Source: Perkinsus chesapeaki
Taxonomy: Eukaryota; Perkinsozoa; Perkinsida; Perkinsidae
Length of the DNA: 64,000 nt
Assembly: GCA_013115145.1 (NCBI GenBank)
Contig: JAAPAO010000056.1
Location: forward strand, 1-64,000
Direction: 5' to 3'
The notes beneath the pieces were generated by a model. That model saw only the letters and a program-made list of their open reading frames with translations, had not been told where the DNA came from and made no database searches. A program made the position numbers and the translations under genes. Shown piece after piece: positions 43,995 through 55,832 of the stretch (position 1 is the stretch's first letter; each line of letters opens with the position of its first letter).

Positions 43995-45392
43995 TTAGAA
44001 ATCAACAATCGACTTATAACCACCGGCTCCCATAACTAATAGACAAAGGAGAGTGAGAGCACACAGAAGGCACATTTCCAGTCGATGAGCCTTCCATACA
44101 GCCTTCAATGAACCCTCGTTGTATACACGTATCTTTGTATAGAACAGAGCAGGGAGGACTCCAGCCATAGCGATCATGGTAAAGACACCCATAAGATTTA
44201 TCAACTTGTCTACACTTGGAACGACAATAGCGATAACAAGGGTGATGGCTACCAGCACAGTGCGTGCTACGATTCTCTTTATGAGATCGCGCTTTGCCGT
44301 GCTATCGACATCGATGTTAACAGCGTACTCGAGAGAGGCAGCAATAGGCATGAGGATGACCAGATAATGAGGGAAGGCCAGTAGGAGCATGGCGATCACT
44401 GCAACGTAACCCCATGCATCTAATGGCTGACCAGCCGGAGCAATACTGTTCATGATTGGAACTTCAATCAGATTCCGTCCATATCCGTAGTAACCACAAG
44501 CTCCAACGCCAACGTAGATAACGAAGACGATCAGCAAGCCTGCCGATGCGGTCTTCGGGAAGGCTGATGGGGTGATCATCTCACGGATGAGGGTGGGTGT
44601 AGCACTAGCCATCTGGTAGGAGAGAATAGCGTTACCGAATGACACAGCCCAAGTGAGGGCGTCTCCGTTGAAGAGATCATACTGGATGACCTCATCAGTG
44701 GTGATACCGTTCTCGATACCTTTGGCGGCGATGATAATGAAAAGCGCAATGACGCCTATCAAACCAACCATCGCAACATAGGAAATCTCCTTTAGAGATC
44801 TCAACCAAGAAAGGGGGAGGCATATGCAAGCCCAAATGACGCACCATACAGTAACAGAGAGCTGCGGTGCTAGCTTTTGGGTGTTCTCGCCTAATAACAG
44901 AAGTAATGTGGCGCAAACACCAGTCATAGTCACGTGCACTATAAGGGCGGTAACGATCTGGCCAACACGACCGTAGCAAACTCTGCCGAGCTCCTCGTAT
45001 GTATTAATAGGATCACCTTTTGGATGATTCGTAACAGCTTGATACAACTTGCAGACCATATAGTCCGAGAGAGCGGCGGCGACAAATAAAACCAAAATAC
45101 CACCGATCCAACCACAAGTGGCCATAACAGTAGGCAAAGTAATAACGCCCAAACCTGATAGGAAATTACCATAACAAGCGTACAAATGAGGAAAGCACTT
45201 ACCGATAGCCGTGAGCACAATGTTGACGATGGAACGAATGTTGGAACACTTATGGGAGTTGTCTTCCTCATTCGATTCTCCGGCGTTGGCCTTGGAATCA
45301 GACCAATCGCTGCTGGTAGTAGAGTCCTCTGAAAGATTTAAAGAAGCCATAGAGCCTTGGTGATGTTGTTGTTGCTTATCAGCGAGGCTCAT
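43995..45392 (-). CDS. AAAP-family amino-acid transporter, tandem copy 2
   Basis: Exons 45392-45203 and 45154-43995 give 449 residues. The intron (45202-45155) is 48 nt and has no in-frame stop, so the whole span is also one open frame; splicing is inferred because copies 1, 3 and 4 have an intron at the same Gly codon. Marks: KCSNIRSIVNIVLTAIG|LG, VITLPTVMATCGWIGG, NHPKGDPINTYEELG, GENTQKLAPQLSVTVW, VGACGYYGYGRNLIEVP and FPHYLVILMPIAAS. Copy 3 is its closest relative. The start at 45392 was chosen to match the short N-termini of copies 3 and 4; an upstream ATG at 45485 would add a hydrophobic leader of 31 residues. Confidence 0.9.
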   Translation of the reverse strand: MSLADKQQQHHQGSMASLNLSEDSTTSSDWSDSKANAGESNEEDNSHKCSNIRSIVNIVLTAIGKCFPHLYACYGNFLSGLGVITLPTVMATCGWIGGILVLFVAAALSDYMVCKLYQAVTNHPKGDPINTYEELGRVCYGRVGQIVTALIVHVTMTGVCATLLLLLGENTQKLAPQLSVTVWCVIWACICLPLSWLRSLKEISYVAMVGLIGVIALFIIIAAKGIENGITTDEVIQYDLFNGDALTWAVSFGNAILSYQMASATPTLIREMITPSAFPKTASAGLLIVFVIYVGVGACGYYGYGRNLIEVPIMNSIAPAGQPLDAWGYVAVIAMLLLAFPHYLVILMPIAASLEYAVNIDVDSTAKRDLIKRIVARTVLVAITLVIAIVVPSVDKLINLMGVFTMIAMAGVLPALFYTKIRVYNEGSLKAVWKAHRLEMCLLCALTLLCLLVMGAGGYKSIVDF

Positions 45393-46049
45393 ACGGCCAC
45401 GAAGCAAAAGAAAAGAAGAAACGCTCAAACTGGAATGATAGCCCACTACTAACCAGAAGTTCTGGTCCAGAACGACAAGTGACATCTAGCCTGGACAAAA
45501 CCATATCTGCTAGGAAGTTGACGACGGGAAAACACCAAACTTTGCCCCCGTGAGGTATTTATTGATTTTGCTATAAATGGCAAAACTTGTACGAGCGATT
45601 AGTGGGACACAGGTGCACCAGTGGATCAGTCCCCTCAGAACATCAGGCCTAACGCGAGACGAATAATGGAGTAGAGTTAATGTAGGAAACGGTAGCTCAG
45701 AGGAAGGAGCATGAAACCCGCACGGTAACACTCTCGATGGCTCAGAAAACCGAACCGGAAAAGGAACATTATGGTACGAGCAGCCCTCCTCTATGGCTAG
45801 CTACTCGAAGGATAACGTAAGAGGAGATGGAGGCTACACGCAGAAAGGGATTAGATAGGCTGCTATCGGCCCCGCTAGAGCTAACGAGATCTGAATGAAC
45901 AGGAACAGAACTGTGAACCGGGATCGCAAGGGACGCCGGCTCGAGAGTATATAACATAGGGATCTGGTTAGTTCTCCCTCGCGGAACTTATTAGCTGTTA
46001 AAAGACTTGGTCAAAGAATGAGAATATCGAGGACGGCGGCCTTTTCGCC
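45393..46049. other. Spacer in the transporter array
   Basis: No gene supported. Presumed promoter of copy 2 and 3' region of copy 3. Confidence 0.4.
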
Positions 46050-47458
46050 TTAGAAGTTAACAATAGCGACGTAGCCTCCTGCTCCCATTAGTAGTAGGCA
46101 GAGGAGGGTTAAGATAAGCATAGTAGACATTTCAATCCAGTTGGACTTAATCACAGCCATTAGAGATCCTTTATTCAGGACTTTCATCCTAACATAGAAG
46201 AGGGCAGGCAGAATAGCAGCCATAGCGATAACGGTGAAGACGCTCATAAGGTCGATAAGGTTGTTTACACTAGGAACAGTAATAGCGATAACAAGGGTGA
46301 TAGCCACCAGAAAAGTTCTAGCCAGCGCTCTCTTAATGAAGTCGCGCTTTGACGAGCTGTTAATATCCACCTTAATAACGTACTCAAGTGAGGCAGCAAT
46401 AGGCATTAGTAGGACGAGATAGTGGGGGAAGGCCAGAGCTAACATGGATATCACCAGAGCATAGCCCCAAGCATTCAGAGGCTCATCGGCTGGTGCAATG
46501 CTGTCGAGAATCGGCACTTCGATAAGGTCCCGTCCGTAGCCGTAGTAGCCACATGCTCCTACACCAACATAGATAGCAAACACTATGAAGAAACTCACAG
46601 TTGCAACCTTGGGAAAGGCCGACGGGGTCTTCATTTCTCGTAGCAGATTAGGAGTGGCACTGGCTATCTGGTAGGAGAGAACCGCGTTACCTATCGATAT
46701 AGCCCAATTGAGGGGGTCATTGCTGATAAGGTCGTACTGGATGTCCTCATCAGTGGTGATGCCGTTCTCGATACCTTTGGCGGCGATGATAATGAAAACG
46801 GCAATGATGCCGAGGAGGCCAACCAGCGCAACATAGGACAAATCCTTCAGAGATCGAATCCACGACAGAGGCGTGCAGACGGCAGCCCAGATGACGCACC
46901 ATACAGTAACAGAGAGCTGCGGTGCTAGCTTTTGGGTGTTCTCGCCTAGTAACAGAAGTAGCGTGGAGCAAACACCAATCATAGTGACGTGCACTATAAG
47001 GGCGGTAACGATCTGGCCAACACGACCGTAGCAAACTCTGCCGAGCTCTTCGTAGGTATTAATAGGATCACCTTTTGGATGATTCGTAACAGCTTGATAC
47101 AACTTCCAGACCATATAGTCCGAGAGAGCGGCACCAAAGAATAGGACAATAACGCCACCGATCCAGCCACACTTCGCCATGACGGTCGGGAGGGTGATGA
47201 CGCCCAAACCTGAAATAAAACGAAATCGAACCCGATACCTCGCGCAAGAAAGTCCAACGACTAAACCACTACGCCGTTCATCTTACCGATAGCTGTGAGA
47301 ATGATATTCAAAATTGATCGAAGGTTAGAGCATTTTCCCTCATCAGGATCGTCCATCACGGGAATGCTAGGCTTGCTGTCCAGGCTGTCCTCCTCAGCTA
47401 CTGAGGATGCAGTCCGAATAGTAGTAGTAGGAGAGTCAGATAGATTCATCTGGCTCAT
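46050..47458 (-). CDS. AAAP-family amino-acid transporter, tandem copy 3
   Basis: Exons 47458-47287 and 47209-46050 give 443 residues. The second exon is exactly as long (1160 nt) as in copy 2, and stretches such as NHPKGDPINTYEELGRVCYG and GENTQKLAPQLSVTVW are identical, so these two are recent duplicates or are kept alike by conversion. About ten membrane helices. The intron is longer (77 nt) than in the other copies because it contains a tRNA-like stretch. Function as for the family: amino-acid uptake or vacuolar exchange, substrate unknown. Confidence 0.9.
47226..47281 (-). other. tRNA-like stretch inside the copy 3 transporter intron
   Basis: On the minus strand the intron contains an A-box-like TGGTTTAGTCG and a B-box-like GGTTCGATTTC about 36 nt apart. 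The acceptor and T stems do not pair, so it is not an intact tRNA. It may be a tRNA-derived remnant. Confidence 0.35.
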
Positions 47459-47705
47459 TATGGCCGTTAATAAGAACAACTACCGATATCTACTTCGCAA
47501 ATGCACTGCAACGCAACAACATCCTAATTTGATAAAACCTATAATTGTCGGGCCTCCACGTGGTACCGATTGCACCGAAGTTATAGCAGACAGAAAGATA
47601 CGATCTTGGGTAATGTATAAGGCCTAGTGGAGGTTTCGGAAACATATTGGAGAAGCGTGTTGACGCTACCAGTAATACGGGTTAGAACATTCTAGGGAAT
47701 CGGAC
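47459..47705. other. Spacer in the transporter array
   Basis: Short intergenic stretch, nothing recognised. Confidence 0.4.
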
Positions 47706-49031
47706 TCAGAAATTTTTTATTGCTGAATAGCCACCAACTCCCATGATAACGACAGCTAAAAGTGTCAGGAAGACCAATAGTACAAACTCTGCTGTACGGT
47801 TCTTGAAGACTGCCATGAGCGAGCCTTGATAAGTGAGAGCCCGCATGCGAAGGCAAAGCAGAGCTGGTAAAATCATGGCAATTACAACCATGGTGAAAAC
47901 GCCCAGTATGTCGACTAACTTTTCGACCGATGGAACTACTACAGCCACTATGAGAGTGACTCCAACGAAACAAGTACGAATGACAATCCTCTGTAGAGTG
48001 CTCCGCACAGACGTACTTAACACGTCTACTTTAAAAGCGTATTCGACTGAAGACACGATCGGTAAAAGCATAACGAGGTAGTGTGGAAAACACATAAATA
48101 ATATAGCAATTACCAGACAATAACCCCAAGCATCCAAGGCCTTTCCGGCCGGAGCGATACTATTAATAATCGCATTATTTATCAGACTTCTACCATAACC
48201 GAAGTAGCCACAGCAACCAACTAGAAAGTAAATAACAAAAGTCAGTCCAAGCCCGATTGACGCCACCTTCGGGAACGCACTCGGAGTCCTCATATCGCGG
48301 ATTAGTGTCGGTGTGATGTTAGCTATTTGATAGGCCAATATAGAGTTACCAAAGGACACCGTCCAAGCCAGAATATCTGAGCCTAGCAGGTCATAGGTCA
48401 CATCACCGTGCTCTTCAATGCCTTGCACTATGCCTTGTGCGGCGATGATAACCAGCACGGCAATAATGCCCACCAGACCAAGCGACGATACATAGGTTAT
48501 TTCCTTGAAGGACCTCAACCACGAGAGGGGAGTGCAGACAGCCGCCCAGACGCACGTCCAGGCCTTAGCGGAGATCTGTGGAAAAATCTTCTGTGTATTC
48601 TGACCCAGCAAGAGCAGCATCCCCGAACAGGCCCCGGTCATGGTCACGTGGACAACGAGTAAAGTGATGACCTGCCCGACTCTGCCGTAGCAGACTTTGC
48701 CCAGTTTCTCGTAAGTGTATATAGGTTCCCCGGTAGGATGGATGCTGACTGCGGTATGGAGCTTGCAAACGAGATAATCAGTAATAACGGCTCCTATACA
48801 AAGTATGATAGCACCGCCGATCCACCCACACCGGGCGACCACGCTTGGTAATGATACGATTCCCAAACCTGAAAAAGGTAAACATGAATTGTTTCGCTCC
48901 GCTCAAGACTTACCAATGGCTCCCAGTATAACGTTTATAACCGCGTGCATGTTGCTACATTTCTTACTGGCCTCTGCATCAACTTTCGCCTCAACCGCAT
49001 GGGAAGCATTTCCGACGCTGACGTTGGCCAT
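47706..49031 (-). CDS. AAAP-family amino-acid transporter, tandem copy 4
   Basis: Exons 49031-48914 and 48868-47706 give 426 residues. The N-terminal arm is short (MANVSVGNASH...) and ends KKCSNMHAVINVILGAIG; the intron (45 nt) is at the same Gly codon as in the other copies. Marks: GIVSLPSVVARCGWIGG, SIHPTGEPIYTYEKLG, GQNTQKIFPQISAKAW, VGCCGYFGYGRSL and FPHYLVMLLPIVSS. It is distinct from copies 2 and 3, and its first loop and the VTYDLL region differ most. A likely membrane transporter of unknown substrate. Confidence 0.9.
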
Positions 49032-50755
49032 TAAAGGCGCTTAAACGTCGAGAATCCTAGCACACCGTCGACGGACTTTGGCGACCCGAACTCGACTCCG
49101 GGGGCAAAGTGAGAGGCAATTAGTAATTTCAATGACACACAACAACGCCGAGACGCGGTCCCGTCGACTCTGAAGAGTTGAAAACAAAAACATAGACGGC
49201 CGTACAGTCCAGATGCCGCATCCAGGAATTGAACCTGCGCGTCTATACGCCACACCAACAATTCCACTACCCCCTTCCCGTCCGGCCATCTGAGCACAGC
49301 ATTCATAGTTCAGTAACACTGCTATGATGGGCAGGCGAGGTCGATGACGTACTCGGGCTCGAGAAGCTCGCCGTATGTTTCCTGCCGATCGCGCCCGATC
49401 CATCCAGGCTCCGGATAGGTAAGGAAGGTATCTCTTCAAGCATATGATTATGAAGATGGTTATCCTCATTGAATGTCAGTTCTGTCTCGGCTTCCAAGGA
49501 CGCTGCTATGGACGTAGGGGTGTCTCGACTGAGATCAGAACGAAGTGCGGTATGAACCGGTTTACTCATAGCTTCAAATTCACCTATAAATCGAATACAG
49601 ACCACCACCACAACAACAATAACAATGACGTGACTATTGAAATTGCGCCATTCAAAAGTCATTTCCGGCGACCTGAATCAGGCCGTCTTTACAGAACACA
49701 GTGGGACTAACTTAGCAAGCGAGACAGGAGGTTCATGATTGCACTTGACAAGGTCTAAAGATTCCACCAGACCAAGCTTTTACCATCATCTATGCGAGCA
49801 CCCTAACATTACCCAGAGCAGCAACTGTCCGTCACCAGGCCGTCACCGCGTGGCGTGTTATTAGCTGCTTTCCGGCTCACCGCCCGAATTCGCCTTGCAG
49901 CTTGCTTGTAAGAATAAGGTTGAGGTCTGCACCAAGAATCCAGTCGGCAAAAAGCCATCATTCTATTACAGCTTTTGTTTTAAAGAATTATAGGTAGCAC
50001 ACTCCAGCTCCACCCTCGGGCCCAATGTAGCTCTAACTAGTGTGTAGGCAGCTGTGATGTAAACTGAGGAGTCATCATCACAGACAAACATTACTCTAGG
50101 TAAAGGGGCATTGGACGGGTGGGCCGATGCTAACCTGAGCGAGAGGGGGAATATCTATGAAGATTCGAATACGTTACGAATAAGGAAGAGACATTGCAAA
50201 ATACCATAAACTTAATACACTTTTTGCGAATCTATTATTAAACAAAGCAGTCACTATAACAGTAATCCACAATCTCGTACCGTCTTCCGCAAAAAACACT
50301 ACTTTGGATATTCTTCAGAGTGCGATAGTTTCATATTCGATCGTATTTTTAACATGCAAAAGCTCTACACCCCAACCTACGTAATTAGCTCCTGTATTGC
50401 TGAGAGGACAAACTTGCAGCGAGCTGCCTTAGCAGAGGCAGCTGGCTGGAACTTAACTGGATCATCTTGGGCGAGGGAAGTGTAGACGCAATCCACCATT
50501 ACCAGGTTAACATCTAAAATGCATATGACAGAATGCGAAACGTTCGAGCGAGAGGTGAACAGAAGTGTTGATAGAATACTAATAGAAATATAGTAGTAAA
50601 GAGGGAGTGTGAAGATCGATCCGTGGCCATAATTAAGGTAATAATAATGATTAAAAATGTTTATTTGATATTGTCATTTATAATTTATTATATACCAAAC
50701 CGTATAATACCGACAACACCGAAAATTCAGCATGAACTAACTAATCGTATGAAAA
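49032..50755. other. Flank upstream of the transporter array
   Basis: A second minus-strand tRNA-like stretch lies at about 49217-49272 (A-box-like TAGTGGAATTG, B-box GGTTCAATTCC) without a pairing acceptor stem. A minus ORF from the Met at 49569 to 49303 (88 residues, SVTEL at the end) is open but has no recognised domain. Otherwise nothing is supported. Confidence 0.35.
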
Positions 50756-50975
50756 TTAGTTGAAGTCCGAGCATTGAGGAGCATAGGACAGAGCTAAACA
50801 AGCGAATTTAATGTGTGGTAAGTGGTAATAATAAGGCTCCCGAGAAGGGCTGCTGCACTGGGACCGGCGGCAGAGGCGGGCTACTCGTAAGAGTAATTGA
50901 ACATGACAATATTTATTATAGGATTTTAGTATCGAAATATAGTCGGTTCTTCGAAAACAGCAAATTGCGAAAAGT

Positions 50976-52844
50976 TCATGATAATTTCCTACTAAAATTT
51001 GCAAGGATAAAGGGGAATACAGCCCACTCGAGTCCCAATAGCCATTGACCGAGAAATCCGTGGATACCACACTTAAAATGACTACCATCCCAGTCCTGTA
51101 TAGGAGCTGACGCAGCAGTAACTATCCCACGAAGATGCACACGCTTCCTTAGGGACGTCTCGCGAAGGCTTCTGGCCAGGTAGGAACTGCCGGGATCATT
51201 TGTCACCAGTAGAACTTCGGGACGACGAGATTCGGTATCTGAAAAGCTGCGAACTATGGCCAGCTAGAAGCCCTTTGAAAAAACAAAGAGGGTGATCGAT
51301 GAAAGATTCATTCTAATTAATTCGAAAAGCACGAAAGCCACTACGTGATTAGTCATTATATTAAACCTGCGTAAGGACACTCCGGCGAGGTTTGATTTTT
51401 CCAATTACCTTCAGTGGGCCCAGATACGAGCCATTCAAGGAGGAAGGTCTCAATGATGTTCTGAAGGAAGTCTGTGATTTGGGAAAGTTGCGGTATGATA
51501 AGGAGTAGTAGTGATGCCCAAAACTTAACCCAGTAGGCTGACCAGTAGAATATAGAGTAGAGCCAATAGGTAGCGATTGAGACTACCTGAAGGGAATTAT
51601 TAATATATAAATGTAATAAAGAGGTGACATAGAGGTCTTATTTTTAAAATATTAATGTAAATACAGTGAATATATAAGCAGCTCTCCAACATAAGGAGCT
51701 TACAGAGGTAGCCCATCTAGCCATTACTTCAATTAAGGACGTATCATGGCTGAGGAACTGACACAAGTAGCATCTTAGGACCAATGTAAGGCTGAACCTA
51801 CGTCTCTCGAACTTATATAGGCATCAACCACAATCTGCTCAACGCATCTTTTGCCCGAGAACAAATCGATAATCTCAGTGGGGAAGATTCCCTTACAAAG
51901 GAGGCCCCAAAAGGATGGGGACGAACTCTGGGAAGAGGACGTCATTTATAGAGACAAACTGCATAGGCAGGCGCTATTTTGATGAGAATCTGCGGAAATG
52001 TGGTATGAATATCCTGCAATGAGGCGACAAAGAAGCCCTATTCGGCAGAAACCTTAGGAAAATGCCAAAACATGAATGGGCTCCGAAGTCAGTGAAGAAA
52101 TAACTTTTCCTAATCGCAAGCAATCAACATTGATTCCAATTGGGCCTGCAAAGTAAGGTGCCAGTAATTGCCCAACGAACCACTTCGCAAACGTGTTATT
52201 CATTTTAGGAAGGTTACTAATTTTTGTCCAGACCGAGTAGACCACTGGCGGCAGTCCCCTAGACACTCACAAGTTTTCTGTAGTAATCGGCGGCTTGATG
52301 AGAACGGAGAGCGCTAATCAACTTTTTGATAGAATACAAAGCCATAGAGTAATAATTCTAGTTCAGATTAACAAAAGGCACGTGTGGGCCCAAAAGGTGT
52401 AAAGGTATTGCCGAAAAATATGCGGAAATGATTCCCTATGGTCGATGAAAGGAAAATATAGGCAATTTTCAAATAGGGTTAGAGCATGTATCACAATCGG
52501 CTGCCCTCATCAAACGCAGAAATAGCTTGAGAAGATGAACGTTCGGAGACACGAACTATCTGTGACCGAGGCGAGCTACAGTACCATTTAAAACCCGGTG
52601 TGATGAGTAGGCGAAGGTTCGAATCCAGGCGAGAGTATTTTTCCTTGGAAAATAGCAGCAGCGCCTTTTGGCGATGGTAGATCTTGCCGAAGGTTTTTGA
52701 GTACTGCGAAAGCAGACCAACTTTAATGCATTTTGAGCTTGCCCGGAGGGTCCCTAGAATGTATCCTAATATTGGCGGTATCTCACGAAGGCTCCGAAAA
52801 GTGGTGATCGAAGTGATGATGATTTCGTGAAGTGTTTTCGGCAT
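50976..52844 (-). CDS. Weak candidate multi-exon gene, unrecognised
   Basis: Three minus-strand frames in the right order look codon-like. 52844-52491 starts MPKTLHEIIITSITTFRSLR and has ILGYILGTLRASSKCIKVG. 52266-52054 has KWFVGQLLAPYFAGPIGI. About 51242-51090, after a CTTTTCAG acceptor, has PEVLLVTNDPGSSYLARSLR and ends before a GTAGTC donor. The last block recalls nuclease-like (PIN/NYN) folds only loosely. Exon joins are not established. Confidence 0.3.
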
Positions 52845-53063
52845 CCTACGGTGATTACAAATTATAATTTTTGATTAAAACGAGCCGGCTATAACAGTAC
52901 AATAACAGTCGAATGATATAAGCTTTAATCAACGCGGGTCGCTACTTACCATTTACTGGCCTTTTCAAGACTACCGTCGTTAACGTCTTCCAAATGAGCT
53001 CTGGAGAATCTTTACACTCTTCGAGCTAAGATACTTCTTCTCAGGCTGTTACTTTGTGATTTG

Positions 53064-55832
53064 ATGGCTGCTCCGAGGACATATAAAGTTACCAGAGAAG
53101 TCGTCCATCTTTTGGCCGGGAAGATGATTCGTGACGGTCGCACTGTAAGGCAGCAAACGGTATCTTGGGTCGGAGCTGGTGTTCAAAGATCTGCTCGGCA
53201 TATCATAGTCAAACTCTGGACTTTTCTGACCCGGACGCCCGTCAGGATTTTCCGAAATTTGCCAGCAACTACTGGCGTTGTAACTCCGTATAACTCGACC
53301 GAAGAGGCACATCGAATGTTCTCAGAAGGAGATTCATTTAATGTCTCCTTCTGGTCTACGTTCTGAGCTTTATAGCGAAAATTCCGTTGTGTCTTTTCCT
53401 CATTAGGGAAACTTTTTCATCCCAAAGATCACACTACTGTGAGACTAGACTCGCCAGAACCTTCGAAATGGCGATGGCTTCCCAGGTGACCCCGGACGAC
53501 CGTCGTGGAATGCTCCGTCTAGTTGAATGTGATGATGGTTGCATGCGAGTTGAGTTTGTCATACGGTAATATAAGAAAATACCACAAAGTAAGATAGGAA
53601 TCTTTGTCAGATCGGATGGAAATGATGTTGATTCAACGACACCTGAGGAATCTTTCGTGGCTGATAAGGGCGACAAGTAACCTCTGGGGTATCTTAGCCC
53701 TCGGTCAGTTTATCCTCGGCTTGCTGTTGTCGAGTCTCGAAAGAAGCGGGTTGTCAAAAAACTACGGCAGATTTTCCTCCCAAAGAATTTTACTATTACT
53801 ACGAGAACGTCAAAATGCATCTTGTCGAGCAGATACACAGAGATTCGCTAAATTAACTCTTCCCCCAGAATTGGCGTCTGTGAATGGGTATCATTTCAGA
53901 TTGGACCCTGTCCCGCAGTGCACCACCGGTAGAGTATATGTGCTCCGAGTGAAGGATGAGAAGCATCTGTAGGTTATATGTTCCCCTCCTCCTCCTCCGG
54001 TACGTGATCTCATCGATAGGTATTGGATGCAAGCTGAGGATGATACAGATGAAGCTAGACTAGTTGTTAAATTCAATAAGGCTCTTGATAGGGCGCAGAG
54101 TGAGCCTGATCAGGAGGATGCTGTGATGGAAGGTAGGTTCGGTGGTGCATGCTCAACTAATAGTAATTGGAATCCGAGGAGAACCCTCGTTAGAAATAAA
54201 GCAACTCCTTATGTCTTTCGAATTCGGCTGTTGCCTGTCTTAGTCTTGCAATATCCCTCGCCTCAGATGCTGCCCCACCACCTCCCACTAGCGCGCCGTT
54301 CCCGTCTAGGTGAGCTCTCAGATATCTTCATCTCCCCTATTTAATCTTAGGTCTACATCTTCCCGACCTCGGAGGACATCAGGGCCTAGTGCCGTTGAAA
54401 GGATACTAGGAGCCGATGTGGCTGAGGATTTCAGGCCTACCGAAGAACAGTAGGAAGGGAGGGGTTGTGAGCGAGGTGGGTTGTACTCTGTTTGGGACTT
54501 GTTCTTATCACACACGAAAAGTGTGTATGTTACTACGGAAATCTTTTAATATATATTCCTTAACCTTAAGACAGTAAGAAGGCAAAGAAGAACATCAGGT
54601 ATTCTCTTTTGGAGCTTTTTTCGGTCTAGGGAATTATTTCCCAGAGAAATTTCCATTGTTACGATGAATGTTCATTAGGAACATCTCTGATTAACACGTT
54701 TCCATGAGGGCAGATGAGTCCCTGTTCGAAATTTCGCTGAAGTCGGGACTCCGATAATGCACGATATAATCCACAGGGCGCTAATTTTCTAGGTATCATG
54801 CTCAGGTTCGCCCAGGCCGCCGCGTTTTGGATCCTGTCGCACCAACTAGAAGAAGCTGGAGTCCGTGTTCGCCCTAGGGTAGTAGTACAGGGGAACTTGA
54901 AGCGTGTGATAGTGGGTATCGTTGCGCATGCGTGCAGAACGCAGCATACGGTTATTGTTTTTCCTTCCTTCAGATACACCCAACGCCTCTAAGGAACGTA
55001 TTAACCAAGGAAGTTCTATTGAAGCTAGCTGGAGACGATGATTGTAATATATGAACGGGAAACGAGATTTTACTGTTGCCGGATTAGGCAGTAAACAGTT
55101 GAAGGAGCAGATACCAGAGGAGCATAGTTTAGAAGATACTATAACAAGTGTACAGCTTAGTCAGGCAATGGGGAGAATGGATGAGGCGATGTAATGATGA
55201 TAGGAGGGGCGGGGTGATGGGTGGTGTATAAATTATAATAATATGCGTTGTTCGGCGAAGGATGTGCTGTCCCTCGACTTCGTATTATGAAAGTAAACCG
55301 CTTACAATGCACCACTTTCTATCTTTTCCAGTCATTTGATGTGATATCCTCGGTCCCTTTGAGGCATGCCTTCACTTTAATTTTTCATTGTTTCACTTAT
55401 TTCTGAAGGTGATATATAAAATAACAAGTCTCTCGGTAAATATACAAACCATATACTATCTTTGTATCCTTTTTTTATACATGAACTTTTATAGTATTAT
55501 TATATGCCATCGGATATAGTATTATTAAATAGCACTGTATTAGAGTGAGCAGTCGTATACATAATAATTACCACGTCAAGAGAGAGTTTATGGTATTGTA
55601 TTTCCATCATTAGTTACTCTGAGAATGTCCTGGCTCTGTTCCAGGCCCTTGAGTTGGACCCTACAGTACTGGACACCAATCCCGACCGTAAGTGGTACAT
55701 TATTATTTCGCTTATATGTCCGCTTTATCAGCTTTCCAATGTCTTTGCGAAGCTCTTGAAAAAAAGTATAAAAAGGAAGGTGGCTCTTCCGGCGCTGATA
55801 AAGAAGATGAGGAGATGCCGAGTGCTGAATGA
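53064..55832 (+). CDS. Proteasomal ubiquitin receptor Rpn13/ADRM1 homologue
   Basis: Exons 53064-53144, 53486-53565, 53611-53676, 53900-53968, 54020-54132, 54267-54309 and 54351-~54449 encode the N-terminal Pru domain and a Pro/Ser linker. Exons 54974-55043, 55088-55190, 55614-55687 and 55732-55832 encode a DEUBAD-like end. Pru marks: VHLLAGKMIRDGRT|VTPDDRRG, then PVPQCTTGRVYVLRVKDEKH|LYWMQAEDDTDEA, the best-conserved strand-and-helix part. DEUBAD marks: LRNVLTKEVLLKLAGDDD, KQLKEQIPEEHSLEDTI, ENVLALFQALELDPTVL, CLCEALEKKYKKEG and an acidic EDEEMPSAE end like that of animal Rpn13. It docks ubiquitin chains and UCH37-type deubiquitinase on the 26S proteasome. The join between about 54449 and 54974 is unresolved: reading on after 54449 hits a stop at 54451, which would give a 184-residue Pru-only form. 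Confidence 0.85.

Noticed and set aside
52560-52640. Canonical B box GGTTCGAATCC suggesting a tRNA
   Set aside because: No A box at a suitable distance and no cloverleaf pairing; it also overlaps the weak minus-strand candidate gene.
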